DNA from: a virus
Strand: one strand, 5' to 3'
Length of the DNA stretch: 44,337 bases
Virus record (IMG/VR): IMGVR_UViG_3300033571_003650
Span: 1 to 44,337 of that record
The notes under the pieces are model-generated. The model saw nothing but the letters and a program-made list of their open reading frames with translations, searched no databases and was not told the origin of the DNA. This document shows, piece after piece, positions 24,996 to 32,320 of this stretch (position 1 is its first letter; the number at the start of each line of letters is the position of its first letter). A program made the position numbers and the translations under genes.

Positions 24996-27460
24996 TGCCC
25001 AAGCAAATAAGACTATATGATCGTATAACTGAAAACCCGTCCTGGGGAGATTCAGGAAATAAATTAGTAAATGCAGTATGGGTGGGTGATGGTACTAACC
25101 TATCTTGGAAATCTGTTGATGTTGGGTGGGTATATGAACCATCATTCGGCACAATGACAGGATGGACGGTGGTATTTGGAACCCTGACTCCAACAGTATC
25201 TATAACAGATTATTCTACAACACCATCGTCTGTTACTTTAAATTGGGATTCAGAATATCAAGAATATATAGTAATATCTTATTACAGGACAGATAATCCA
25301 TCTCAGGTATTTACAACAACAGAAGTATATACTCAATTAAAGACATATACAATTACAAATAATATTTCTCCAGGGAATTATGTTTTTACTTTAAGAGTTT
25401 ATTCAGAAACAGATACAATGGCTCAGGATAGTGAAAATGTTGCCATCCCTATCATCCCTACAGTTTCTAACTTTGTTTTAGTATCAAAGACTTTTAATTC
25501 CGCCACACTTTCATGGCAATCTACAAATCAATCTACATACAGAATAATCCTATACTACCCATCTGGAGATGGAACTGGTCAAATAAATACTGGAGAAATA
25601 TCTAGCACTTCTGCTAGATCTTATAGTTTTTCAAACTTAGATCCGAGTACAGAATATACTCCACAGATAATAATAAAATCTTCTACTGGAAATACGGCAT
25701 CTCTTACAGGAACACCATTCATAACAGATCCTCCTCCTGCACCAGTAAATACTGTTCTTCCAACTACTACGGGCTTTAGAATTGTAGGATATACTCAACA
25801 GGTAACTAGTAATGGCACATGGACTGGTACTGGAACATTGTTTTATGCATATCAATGGGTAAGAAGTTTAAATAATTCTACATGGTCAGAGATACCAGGA
25901 GCATTTTCTTCAAGTTACACTTTATCAAATTCTGATATAGGATATTATGTTACATGCAGAGTAGGCGCTAGGCTTTTTGTTGGTTCAACATTTTCTGACT
26001 GGGCCTATGCTTTTGCTAATTCGCCTGGAACTGTAGGTTCTTCTCCAACCGCTACTTTACATAGCATAGATCAAATAACATCTTCCTCTGCAAGATACAC
26101 TTTTTCAACATCTGGAGCGACAACAATATATGCCAGAGCGAGCCCAGAATTCGGGCCAGATGTAGATTCACCATCTCCAATATCTTCACCATATGTATTA
26201 ACAGGATTGGCATCTGGTACTAGTTACTTTGGCTATATTATTGCTTCAAATGAATTTAATCTAGTTAATTCTAATGGTATATCTTTTACTACACTAATTC
26301 CCCTTCCACCAGCGCCTACAGGACTGCAAGCATACACATTAAATCAGAGTCAGGTGTATTTAGTTTGGAATGATATATCTGGATTTAATTTATCATCTCC
26401 GTATTATCGTATACAATACAGTACTGATAATTCAACATGGACTACACTAAATGGAACCGCTAGTTCTAATTTTACAGTTACAGGATTATCGGCGGGAACT
26501 TTATATTACTTTAGAGTGGCAGCAGTTAATCCTACTGGAACTGGTCCATATTCATCATCCGTTACGGCAACTACATATCCCCCCAATCCAGGAGCATTTA
26601 GTTTATCTGTAAGTGGTGTTGGACAAAATTCTGCAACATTTAGTTGGACCAACTCCTCCTATGCCACAGAGTACGTCCTTTTTGTGACAGACGTAATTGC
26701 AGAGTCCGGTCCTACATATTATAATGTTTCTAGTCCATATACTGTAACAGGTTTAAGTCCAGGAAGGAATTATGAGGCTCAGGTTGCAGCGATAAATTAT
26801 GCTGGTGGCATAATGCAAGTCACCAACTCTAATTTTGTAAGTTTTACCACCGGATCCCCTGCCCCCCCATTCTTCCAATCACCATTCTTCCCATTCTTCC
26901 AGGCACCGTTCTTTCCATTCTTCCCAGATTTTGAGTCACCGTTCTTTCCATTCTTCCCACCCGACGTATCTAACGACTCCCTTGGCGCAGACACCTATGT
27001 CCTTACAACTAATGGATATGTCCAGGCCAAGTACCTTGAAGTTGGAGATCGTTTAGTATCTCTAGATATTTCAGAAGTTCCTATCGATGGAACCAAGTTT
27101 AATCTAGGAGATTGGTCATCAGAAGAATTTACTAACAACGGCTTGGTAGAAACAGAAATTGTAAGTATAGTTACAAACACTAAAGATAGAATGCTTTATC
27201 AATTAAATGGAGATTGGTTTACTGCTAATCACAGTATTCTAGTAAGAAAAGATGGAATTCATATGTTTAAGAGAATAGATGAACTAGATACATCATATCA
27301 AGTTTTTGACTATGAACTTATGGATTGGACAGACATAGATACCCTAGAATCAGTTGAAAGTACCAACTCTGCTGTATACAGAATTGACTGTGAGCCATAT
27401 GACATATTCTTTACGCAAAATGCCCTAGTATACAATGTCGTGGAGTATGAAGATGAGTGA
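24995..27460 (+). CDS. Tail fibre with Ig/FN3 repeats and C-terminal Hint domain
   Basis: An 821-residue protein. Residues about 85-245 and 435-620 are FN3-like repeats (PPAPTGLQAYTLNQSQVYLV; YYFRVAAVNPTGTGPYSSSV), with an Ig-like repeat of the GTWTGTG...YQW type at 248-345. Residues 625-656 are a Phe/Pro repeat (SPFFPFF units). Residues 660-815 form a Hint domain: block A SLGADTYVLTTNGYVQAKYL then EVGDRLVS, block B FTANHSI (Thr743, His746) and a C-terminal block YDIFFTQNALVYN. The usual first Cys is Ser662, the usual penultimate His is Tyr813, Asn814 is retained, and only seven residues follow. Self-cleavage or acyl-transfer is possible; splicing is unlikely because no +1 nucleophile exists. 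Confidence 0.8.
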   Translation: MPKQIRLYDRITENPSWGDSGNKLVNAVWVGDGTNLSWKSVDVGWVYEPSFGTMTGWTVVFGTLTPTVSITDYSTTPSSVTLNWDSEYQEYIVISYYRTDNPSQVFTTTEVYTQLKTYTITNNISPGNYVFTLRVYSETDTMAQDSENVAIPIIPTVSNFVLVSKTFNSATLSWQSTNQSTYRIILYYPSGDGTGQINTGEISSTSARSYSFSNLDPSTEYTPQIIIKSSTGNTASLTGTPFITDPPPAPVNTVLPTTTGFRIVGYTQQVTSNGTWTGTGTLFYAYQWVRSLNNSTWSEIPGAFSSSYTLSNSDIGYYVTCRVGARLFVGSTFSDWAYAFANSPGTVGSSPTATLHSIDQITSSSARYTFSTSGATTIYARASPEFGPDVDSPSPISSPYVLTGLASGTSYFGYIIASNEFNLVNSNGISFTTLIPLPPAPTGLQAYTLNQSQVYLVWNDISGFNLSSPYYRIQYSTDNSTWTTLNGTASSNFTVTGLSAGTLYYFRVAAVNPTGTGPYSSSVTATTYPPNPGAFSLSVSGVGQNSATFSWTNSSYATEYVLFVTDVIAESGPTYYNVSSPYTVTGLSPGRNYEAQVAAINYAGGIMQVTNSNFVSFTTGSPAPPFFQSPFFPFFQAPFFPFFPDFESPFFPFFPPDVSNDSLGADTYVLTTNGYVQAKYLEVGDRLVSLDISEVPIDGTKFNLGDWSSEEFTNNGLVETEIVSIVTNTKDRMLYQLNGDWFTANHSILVRKDGIHMFKRIDELDTSYQVFDYELMDWTDIDTLESVESTNSAVYRIDCEPYDIFFTQNALVYNVVEYEDE
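26904..26959 (+). repeat. Direct repeat encoding SPFFPFF units
   Basis: A 23-base sequence (26904-26926, core CCGTTCTTTCCATTCTTCCC) recurs exactly at 26937-26959, period 33. A related but diverged copy lies upstream from about 26872. It is in frame and encodes the Phe/Pro linker of the Hint-containing fibre. Confidence 0.9.
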
Positions 27461-27851
27461 TTATTATATCTATAAATGTTTTTGCAAAGATGCAGTTTTT
27501 GCAAATTGTCCTAGGCTTCTGGCTCCGAAACTAGATAATAAAAATTTATCAGAAATTAAATATAGACAAGCGGATAAAATATTAAATAATATTAAACAAA
27601 TAAATGAAATATTTAATAGTTACAATGTAATTCAAGCAAAAATATTCGGACCTATAGTTGAGGGGGCGGCAAGTTCTAGAAACCAAATAGATTTATGGGT
27701 AGAAATGAAAGACTATTCTCAAATTAAAAAAATAGAAGAAGAACTATCTAATACTGCAAGGCATGAGTTTGATCTTATTTCTTACGAAGAATGGATATCA
27801 TTTAAGCATAATTATATAGACAAGGGAGATCAAATTGGAATATACCCATAA
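27453..27851 (+). CDS. Degenerate minimal nucleotidyltransferase paralogue
   Basis: A 132-residue protein. Start ATG 27453 is preferred over ATG 27435 because GGAG lies eight bases upstream and the ATG overlaps the fibre stop. It is a shorter, diverged copy of the next gene: both share YxCFC near the start and NCPRxxAP, and a nucleotidyltransferase core. Here the GS motif is GP (Gly66-Pro67) and the metal-binding SDID is NQID (Asn77, Asp80), so the first catalytic Asp is missing, while the later Asp107 (EFDLI) remains. It is probably inactive as a transferase and could act as partner or regulator of its neighbour. Coding DNA is strikingly AT-rich. Confidence 0.65.
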   Translation: MSDYYIYKCFCKDAVFANCPRLLAPKLDNKNLSEIKYRQADKILNNIKQINEIFNSYNVIQAKIFGPIVEGAASSRNQIDLWVEMKDYSQIKKIEEELSNTARHEFDLISYEEWISFKHNYIDKGDQIGIYP

Positions 27852-28317
27852 ATCTAACTATCTATATAGATGTTTTTGTGGTCCTGGAATAAAAAGCAAA
27901 GATATCAAAAAAAAATATAAGTACATATATAAAAATTGTCCCAGAATTACTGCTCCAATAATGAAGACTCATAAATTAAAAAATTTGCCATACCCTCAAG
28001 TAGAGGAAATTATAAAGTATAAAAATGAATTAGAAAAAATATTTTATAAGTATAGTTTGTATGACGTTTTGTTAACAGGAAGCCTTGCTAGAAATCAAGC
28101 AACCGTAGAAAGTGATATAGATTTAAGTATCACATCGTTAAATTCAAAAATAGAATATTCATCAATATATAATGAAGTTAATGAATTAATAAGTTTTAGG
28201 GTGGATCTTGTAGATGCAAAAGAACTGTACGGATCAAACATTCACTACAATGTATTTAAGGGAGATAGAATTTTAATATTTCATGAATCGATGGGGTTTA
28301 ACGATTCTTGTATCTAA
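27835..28317 (+). CDS. Minimal nucleotidyltransferase (MNT-type fold)
   Basis: A 160-residue protein starting at TTG 27835 (GGGAG about seven bases upstream), overlapping the previous gene by 17 bases. The core TGSLARNQATVESDIDLSI gives Gly82-Ser83 and the metal-binding pair Asp94/Asp96; a third carboxylate Asp124 (FRVDLVD) fits the family. Pol-beta-superfamily minimal transferases move a nucleotide onto protein or RNA, as in MNT/HEPN systems. Unusually there is an N-terminal extension with Cys13, Cys15 (YRCFC) and Cys35 (NCPR), possibly metal-binding. No HEPN partner is nearby. Target and role are unknown. Confidence 0.75.
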   Translation: MEYTHKSNYLYRCFCGPGIKSKDIKKKYKYIYKNCPRITAPIMKTHKLKNLPYPQVEEIIKYKNELEKIFYKYSLYDVLLTGSLARNQATVESDIDLSITSLNSKIEYSSIYNEVNELISFRVDLVDAKELYGSNIHYNVFKGDRILIFHESMGFNDSCI

Positions 28318-28341
28318 TTAGAAGAATTTATAAAGATAATT

Positions 28342-29019
28342 ATGAGTGAAATAATATTTACTAGTAAGATTTATGTCGAAGAAAAATATTTACCCGTGCC
28401 TGCATCTCAATTTATACCAGACTGGTATAGGTCAACTACAATACGAGATAAAGATAATAGTGATATCTTAACAATAAAAAAATGTATTCCAATATTAGAT
28501 TCCATAATTTCTGGGTACATTATTTTTACGCATAAGGATATAAGCGTTTCTAGCGGAGAGACCTTCTCCTGGGAGAGAATTGATAAATGTCCTGTTATAC
28601 CCCCAGTAGAAAAATTTCATAAATCTCAAAATCCAAAATATCCTATAGAAAGCAGGGCGGGGTATCCTAAATTTAATATTCCATGGAGTATTAAAACAGA
28701 GAAGGGATACTCAACATTATTTATTCCACCCATGCATAGATGTAGTGAAGTGTTTGAAATATTACCAGCCATAGTAGATACTGATAATTATATAAATCCA
28801 GTAAATCTCCCCTTTGTTTTTAAAAATAAAGATTTTTCTGGAACAATAAAAGCCGGAACCCCCATAGCACAAATACTCCCATTTAAAAGAGATTCATTTA
28901 CAATGAAAATATTTAATAAAAAAAATTTAAAAGACGTACATCTTAATGAAGTTAAATTAAAATCTATGGAAGAGAATAGTTATAGGTCACAGTTCTGGGA
29001 AAAAAAGCATTATAGATAA
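28342..29019 (+). CDS. Phage protein of unknown function (KKC-P-D-GY type)
   Basis: A 225-residue protein that I do not recognise by name. It has a pattern I associate with uncharacterised phage proteins: an N-terminal FIPDWYRSTT segment, TIKKCIPILDSIISGYIIF at about 45-65, a central region with FIPPMHRCSEVFEILPAIVD, and GTIKAGTPIAQILPFKRDSF near the C-terminus. The strand-turn composition suggests a compact beta-rich enzyme or binding fold. It follows the nucleotidyltransferase pair and shares their extreme AT-richness and AGA/ATA codon use, so it may belong to the same acquired block. No catalytic motif is claimed. Confidence 0.5.
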   Translation: MSEIIFTSKIYVEEKYLPVPASQFIPDWYRSTTIRDKDNSDILTIKKCIPILDSIISGYIIFTHKDISVSSGETFSWERIDKCPVIPPVEKFHKSQNPKYPIESRAGYPKFNIPWSIKTEKGYSTLFIPPMHRCSEVFEILPAIVDTDNYINPVNLPFVFKNKDFSGTIKAGTPIAQILPFKRDSFTMKIFNKKNLKDVHLNEVKLKSMEENSYRSQFWEKKHYR

Positions 29020-29040
29020 CCATTTTTTATGTAAATGGGA

Positions 29041-29053
29041 TATAATGTATAAT
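29041..29053 (+). promoter_or_regulatory. -10 promoter GATATAAT with second overlapping TATAAT
   Basis: TATAAT at 29041-29046 preceded by TGGGA, and another TATAAT at 29048-29053. An inverted repeat CCATTT / AAATGG (29020-29025, 29033-29038) precedes it. Downstream gene starts at ATG 29070 with GGAGG at 29061. Confidence 0.5.
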
Positions 29054-29069
29054 AATGAATGGAGGAATA

Positions 29070-29318
29070 ATGTCTTATAGTGAATTATCAGGAGAAGAAA
29101 AAAAACAAATCGTAAGGTCTCAAATAAAAAATATTCAATATAATAGGTATATAGCCGATTTGAGTATTTTACAAGAGCAGGGACTTTCCGATCCAAATTC
29201 GTTAATAATTCTATCTTGTGAAGCAGAATTAGCAAAGTATGATATAAAAGAAGGAATATTGACTTCTAAGTTGCAAGAATTACTATTAGAGTATCCAGAT
29301 ATAGAAGAGGTAGTTTAA
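29070..29318 (+). CDS. Small helical protein of unknown function
   Basis: An 82-residue acidic protein. Start ATG 29070 is chosen because GGAGG ends five bases upstream; the in-frame ATG at 29055 overlaps the promoter. The chain is mainly helical (LSGEEKKQIVRSQIKNIQYN, LSILQEQGLSDPNSLIILSC). Its stop overlaps the next ATG (TAATG). No family is recognised; it is first in an operon of short coiled-coil and lectin-like genes. Confidence 0.55.
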   Translation: MSYSELSGEEKKQIVRSQIKNIQYNRYIADLSILQEQGLSDPNSLIILSCEAELAKYDIKEGILTSKLQELLLEYPDIEEVV

Positions 29319-29494
29319 TGTCAAGTACATTAGAATTAGTAGTACAAGAATTACAAAATAGAATTGGTCAAATTACATCTAATTATGAACTTCAAATGGC
29401 TATGTTAAAGGCACAGGCGACAGAAGAAATTCAAAAGCGCGATGCCCAAATTGCTGAATTACAAAATAATTCAGAGGAAAGTGCAAATAAGTGA
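29318..29494 (+). CDS. 58-residue coiled-coil protein
   Basis: Short gene starting at ATG 29318 (TAATG overlap) and ending at TGA 29492-29494, whose GTGA overlap couples it to the next gene. The product (MSSTLELVVQELQNRIGQIT ... EEIQKRDAQIAELQNNSEES) is almost entirely heptad-like helix with no membrane segment. The tight coupling on both sides supports expression. Role is unknown; assembly with the following coiled-coil/lectin protein is a plausible inference. Confidence 0.6.
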   Translation: MSSTLELVVQELQNRIGQITSNYELQMAMLKAQATEEIQKRDAQIAELQNNSEESANK

Positions 29495-29886
29495 CCGCAA
29501 TAAACGAGGCATATGCCAGGATTGATTTTGCCTATTTAAGATCTCTAGAAGAAAAAATTACTTCTTTAGAGAAGAAGGTGGGGGATCTTGATAAGCAAGT
29601 TGATAGTATAGATGGAGAAGATAATAGTGCTACAAACAAGAGATTTGTAACTAAAAAGATTCCATTAAATTCAAAAAATAATTCTGGTAAGGTTACTTTC
29701 AGCCCCGCCTTTGCCTCCATTCCAGTTGTAGTATTTTCTACACAAGATGATTCTGGAGTATCTAGATCAGTTACAATTACTGAATTAACAAAAGACTATG
29801 TAAAATTTTCTGTTAAGGTTATATCTGGAACATCTAAGACTGGTAAATATGATCTTCATATGCTCGCCATAGGCACAAGTAAATAG
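29491..29886 (+). CDS. Coiled-coil protein with H-type-lectin-like domain
   Basis: A 131-residue protein starting at GTG 29491 (GTGA overlap). Residues 10-43 form a coiled coil (LRSLEEKITSLEKKVGDLDK), probably trimeric. Residues 50-131 are a beta domain with KVTFSPAFASIPVVVFST and VSITELTKDYVKFSVKV-like strands ending LHMLAIG, the layout of small H-type lectin or phage knob domains. It looks like a compact fibre, perhaps a capsid or tail decoration that binds glycans. Identity is by fold pattern only. Confidence 0.55.
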   Translation: MTAINEAYARIDFAYLRSLEEKITSLEKKVGDLDKQVDSIDGEDNSATNKRFVTKKIPLNSKNNSGKVTFSPAFASIPVVVFSTQDDSGVSRSVTITELTKDYVKFSVKVISGTSKTGKYDLHMLAIGTSK

Positions 29887-30146
29887 TGCCATATAAACCA
29901 ATACTGGCATGGAGTGGAAGAAAGAAAAAAGTACAAGACGGATACGTTTTAGTATGGGTTTCAGAACACCCTAAATGCTTTGGTGGCGGGTGGTATTATG
30001 AACACCGCTTAGTCATGGAAAGAAAATATTGTAGAATGTTAAAAGACTGGGAAACTGTACATCATATAAATGGTGACAAACAATGCAACGAGGAGTATAA
30101 TCTTTTCGTATGTACCCGCGCTCAACATATGAAGGCGCATAAATAG
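29886..30146 (+). CDS. HNH endonuclease
   Basis: An 86-residue single-domain nuclease starting at GTG 29886, which overlaps the preceding TAG. The signature is clear: WYYEHRLVMERKYCRML (His40), ETVHHINGDKQCNEEYNLFV (His59-His60, Asn62, Asn72) and HMKAH (His81, His85). This is the HNH_3 type seen in free-standing homing nucleases of phages. It nicks or cuts DNA with a single metal ion. It lies at the border between virion genes and the replication module, a common place for mobile HNH genes, but no flanking repeat or broken gene is visible. Confidence 0.85.
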   Translation: MPYKPILAWSGRKKKVQDGYVLVWVSEHPKCFGGGWYYEHRLVMERKYCRMLKDWETVHHINGDKQCNEEYNLFVCTRAQHMKAHK

Positions 30147-30157
30147 ACAGGAATTTT

Positions 30158-30913
30158 ATGAATAACGACCTAAAGTGGATGATGGTTTCAGACGTTCACT
30201 TCCCTAGGCACGACCCGCGTAAGGTAGACCTATTTCTTAAAGTTATGAAGTGGTTTAAGCCAGACGCAGTAGATTTGCTTGGTGACATTGACGATGCAGA
30301 TTCCACTAGTAGGTGGGCAGCAGATAAGCCATTAGAAATGTCAATTTCTATAGATGATGGAGGAGTCCGTGAGACAAAACAATTCCTTAAAGATATCAGA
30401 AAGATTGTCCCCAATGCTGATTGTCATTTTCACGATGGGAATCATGGCTGGACTCGCCACGGCGAGTACCTTGCTAAGAAAGCGCCACAGTTCCTTGAAA
30501 TAATAACAGCAGATACATTATATGATTATTCCAATGCTGGATTTGAATGGCACAATTGGAACGAACCCCCAGTTCAGCGCTTTGGAGATATCTATGGTCA
30601 CCATGGAGAATCTATCTCTAAGCACGCTGGAGAGTCTGTAAGAAATGACGTAAATAACTGGGGCGTATCTCTAGTGCGTGGACATTCTCATAGAATGGGT
30701 GCATATTTCCAGACATATAATCTAAGTGGTCAGGAACTACGCGGCTACGAAATTGGTCATCTATGCGACGAAGATCAAATGGATTATTCTATTCAAAAGA
30801 ATTGGCAGGCAGGGTTTGCTGTAGCGCATGTTGTCAATGATTACCCACATATGCAGTTGATTCAGATTCATGATTATACATGTGTTGTAGATGGCAAGGT
30901 ATTTACCGCATGA
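30158..30913 (+). CDS. Calcineurin-like metallophosphoesterase
   Basis: A 251-residue protein with the full metallophosphoesterase metal-site set: SDVHFP (Asp12, His14), LLGDIDD (Asp43), DGNHGW (Asn95, His96), GHHGES (His148/His149) and RGHSHRM (His176, His178). The family hydrolyses phosphomono- or diesters with a dinuclear metal centre. Phages often carry such enzymes beside replication genes; the substrate is unknown. AGGAA precedes ATG 30158. It starts the DNA metabolism module and its stop overlaps the next ATG (ATGA). Confidence 0.85.
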   Translation: MNNDLKWMMVSDVHFPRHDPRKVDLFLKVMKWFKPDAVDLLGDIDDADSTSRWAADKPLEMSISIDDGGVRETKQFLKDIRKIVPNADCHFHDGNHGWTRHGEYLAKKAPQFLEIITADTLYDYSNAGFEWHNWNEPPVQRFGDIYGHHGESISKHAGESVRNDVNNWGVSLVRGHSHRMGAYFQTYNLSGQELRGYEIGHLCDEDQMDYSIQKNWQAGFAVAHVVNDYPHMQLIQIHDYTCVVDGKVFTA

Positions 30914-31083
30914 TGAATCATAAAAAGTGTGGGGGCAACATATTCATAGACAGAGTATTTTCACATGAATTGAGATTAGATTTATTCTGCCTTAGATGTG
31001 GAAATAGATGGTTTATTAAAAGAGACAAGGGCGCATTTGGAAGATGGTTAAGCCAAATAGAATATCAAAACAACCCAAGATAA
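30910..31083 (+). CDS. Small zinc-ribbon protein
   Basis: A 57-residue protein starting at ATG 30910, which overlaps the metallophosphoesterase stop; an upstream frame from 30880 is rejected as it lies inside that gene. Cys7, Cys27 and Cys30 (HKKCGG ... LFCLRCGNRW) plus His4 or His19 could bind one zinc, as in short zinc ribbons. The C-terminus is basic. Function is unknown; nucleic-acid binding is plausible. Confidence 0.6.
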   Translation: MMNHKKCGGNIFIDRVFSHELRLDLFCLRCGNRWFIKRDKGAFGRWLSQIEYQNNPR

Positions 31084-31562
31084 AATACTTTTTTCTGAAC
31101 GATGAACCTCACAGAGTTTTAAGGATCTCAAGGTCTGAGGATCTTATAGTTGCATGGAATTATACTGAGGATAGAAGAGTTTCCTATGTATGGTCATTAA
31201 CACAAAGTAAGATGCAAAAAGCATTCACTATTAAAGAAGTGTGTAAAATTTTTAATAGAAATAGACTTATCATTCATGATTATATTCGTGAGGGTAAAAT
31301 AAGAAAGCCTCCACAGGCTCACAGTCTTAGTGAAGATAGAAGTAGGCCAGGTAAATATTTATTTAGTGAAGATCATATGAGAGAACTTCATTCTTATTTA
31401 TTAACGGTACATCGCGGTAGACCTAGAAATGACGGGCAAGTAACAAATAGTAATTTAATTTCCAGGGCAGAACTAGAAGCCTTGATGAAAGAAGATAGAG
31501 TGTTATATACTAAAAATAAAAATGGCGACTTTGTTCCAGTATGGAAACAGCCAGATTGGTAG
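31044..31562 (+). CDS. MerR/excisionase-like HTH protein
   Basis: A 172-residue protein, overlapping the previous gene by 40 bases. Residues 54-85 (QKAFTIKEVCKIFNRNRLII followed by HDYIREGKIRKPP) are a winged helix-turn-helix of the MerR/excisionase style. The C-terminal part is basic (VHRGRPRNDGQ) and ends in a hydrophilic tail. Likely a DNA-binding regulator or architectural protein. The ribosome binding site is poor, so expression may be coupled to the preceding gene. Confidence 0.6.
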   Translation: MVKPNRISKQPKIKYFFLNDEPHRVLRISRSEDLIVAWNYTEDRRVSYVWSLTQSKMQKAFTIKEVCKIFNRNRLIIHDYIREGKIRKPPQAHSLSEDRSRPGKYLFSEDHMRELHSYLLTVHRGRPRNDGQVTNSNLISRAELEALMKEDRVLYTKNKNGDFVPVWKQPDW

Positions 31563-31565
31563 ATA

Positions 31566-31805
31566 ATGGGTAAAAAAAAGAAAGAAGAAGAACCACTAGT
31601 TTTAGATCAAGACGGGATACTTAATGAATGTGCTACGTCTTTAATGGCAGCATTTGACTTTGCGATTGAGCATAGGGACGTTGACTCCATGCTGGCAGTT
31701 TCAGACAGATGGCTTAGACTTTATGCCATGCTCTCTCATTTTGAAGAACAAGAAAGTTCTGAACAATTAAAGTTAGGATTTATTGATGACAACTCACAAC
31801 CATGA
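31566..31805 (+). CDS. Small conserved phage protein
   Basis: A 79-residue protein starting three bases after the HTH gene stop. A Lys-rich start (MGKKKKEEEPLVL) is followed by two helices (ATSLMAAFDFAIEHRDVDSM, LRLYAMLSHFEEQES). No family is recognised. It overlaps the next gene by 20 bases and lies in the run leading to the helicase. Confidence 0.55.
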   Translation: MGKKKKEEEPLVLDQDGILNECATSLMAAFDFAIEHRDVDSMLAVSDRWLRLYAMLSHFEEQESSEQLKLGFIDDNSQP

Positions 31806-32004
31806 ATCAACTAGTGTCAGGGTTGAACTACAATTTGTAAGAAATCTTGGAAACTATGAAAGCCTTAGAGTGTCTATCGGAGTAGAAGATTATGTGCGTC
31901 AGGGAGAAACTGTTGACGCAGCAACCGATAGAGTGTATGATTTCGTAGAGAGCAAGGTAATTGATAAGGTTTCAGAAATTGAGAAGGAGTTGAAGAATGG
32001 CTAA
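31786..32004 (+). CDS. Small conserved replication-region protein
   Basis: A 72-residue protein with start ATG 31786, preferred over the TTG at 31783 as AGGA lies upstream of the ATG. It has beta strands followed by a long helix: RVELQFVRNLGNYESLRVSI, VDAATDRVYDFVESKVIDKV. This pattern is common in short phage proteins next to helicase genes. Function is unknown. Confidence 0.55.
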   Translation: MTTHNHESTSVRVELQFVRNLGNYESLRVSIGVEDYVRQGETVDAATDRVYDFVESKVIDKVSEIEKELKNG

Positions 32005-32320
32005 GGCTGATGCAAAGCAGCCCTATGCACTTCTAAGCCTCTATGAAAGATTGTACTCTGAGAAGTATAGCAAGGTTGCCCGACTTAACAAGTTTAAGGA
32101 AAAGTGGGCCATGCAAGACGTTATTGAATCAGTCGGATATGACAGGGCGAGAGAACTGCTTGAGTATTATTTTCGTGTTACTAAGCAGGGGCATCCAATT
32201 CAATGGTTCTTCTATAATTTCGACAGATTAGATGACATGCTGATACAATCAGAGGAAGATGCCCGTCGTCGCCAGAAGTTGCGAGAGGCTACTAAGAAAA
32301 TGGTGGAGGAAATGTCATGA
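31997..32320 (+). CDS. Protein upstream of helicase, possible loader
   Basis: A 107-residue helical, basic protein coupled to its neighbours by overlaps of eight and four bases. YALLSLYERLYSEKYSKVAR and ELLEYYFRVTKQGHPIQWFF are distinctive, and the C-terminus is a charged helix. Its place directly before dnaB and its small helical nature make a helicase-loader or helicase-accessory role plausible; no motif proves it. Confidence 0.5.
   Translation: MAKADAKQPYALLSLYERLYSEKYSKVARLNKFKEKWAMQDVIESVGYDRARELLEYYFRVTKQGHPIQWFFYNFDRLDDMLIQSEEDARRRQKLREATKKMVEEMS

Noticed and set aside
26797-26994. Minus-strand frame with repeated GKNG units
   Set aside because: It is the antisense of the Phe/Pro repeat in the fibre gene; the repeat in both frames comes from the same DNA repeat, and no binding site or promoter precedes it.
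26990-27440. Fibre C-terminus as a true splicing intein
   Set aside because: Only seven residues follow the Hint domain and there is no Cys, Ser or Thr after Asn814, so extein ligation is not expected.
30880-30909. Upstream extension of the small zinc-ribbon gene
   Set aside because: The extension lies inside the metallophosphoesterase gene; ATG 30910 with ATGA overlap is the natural start.
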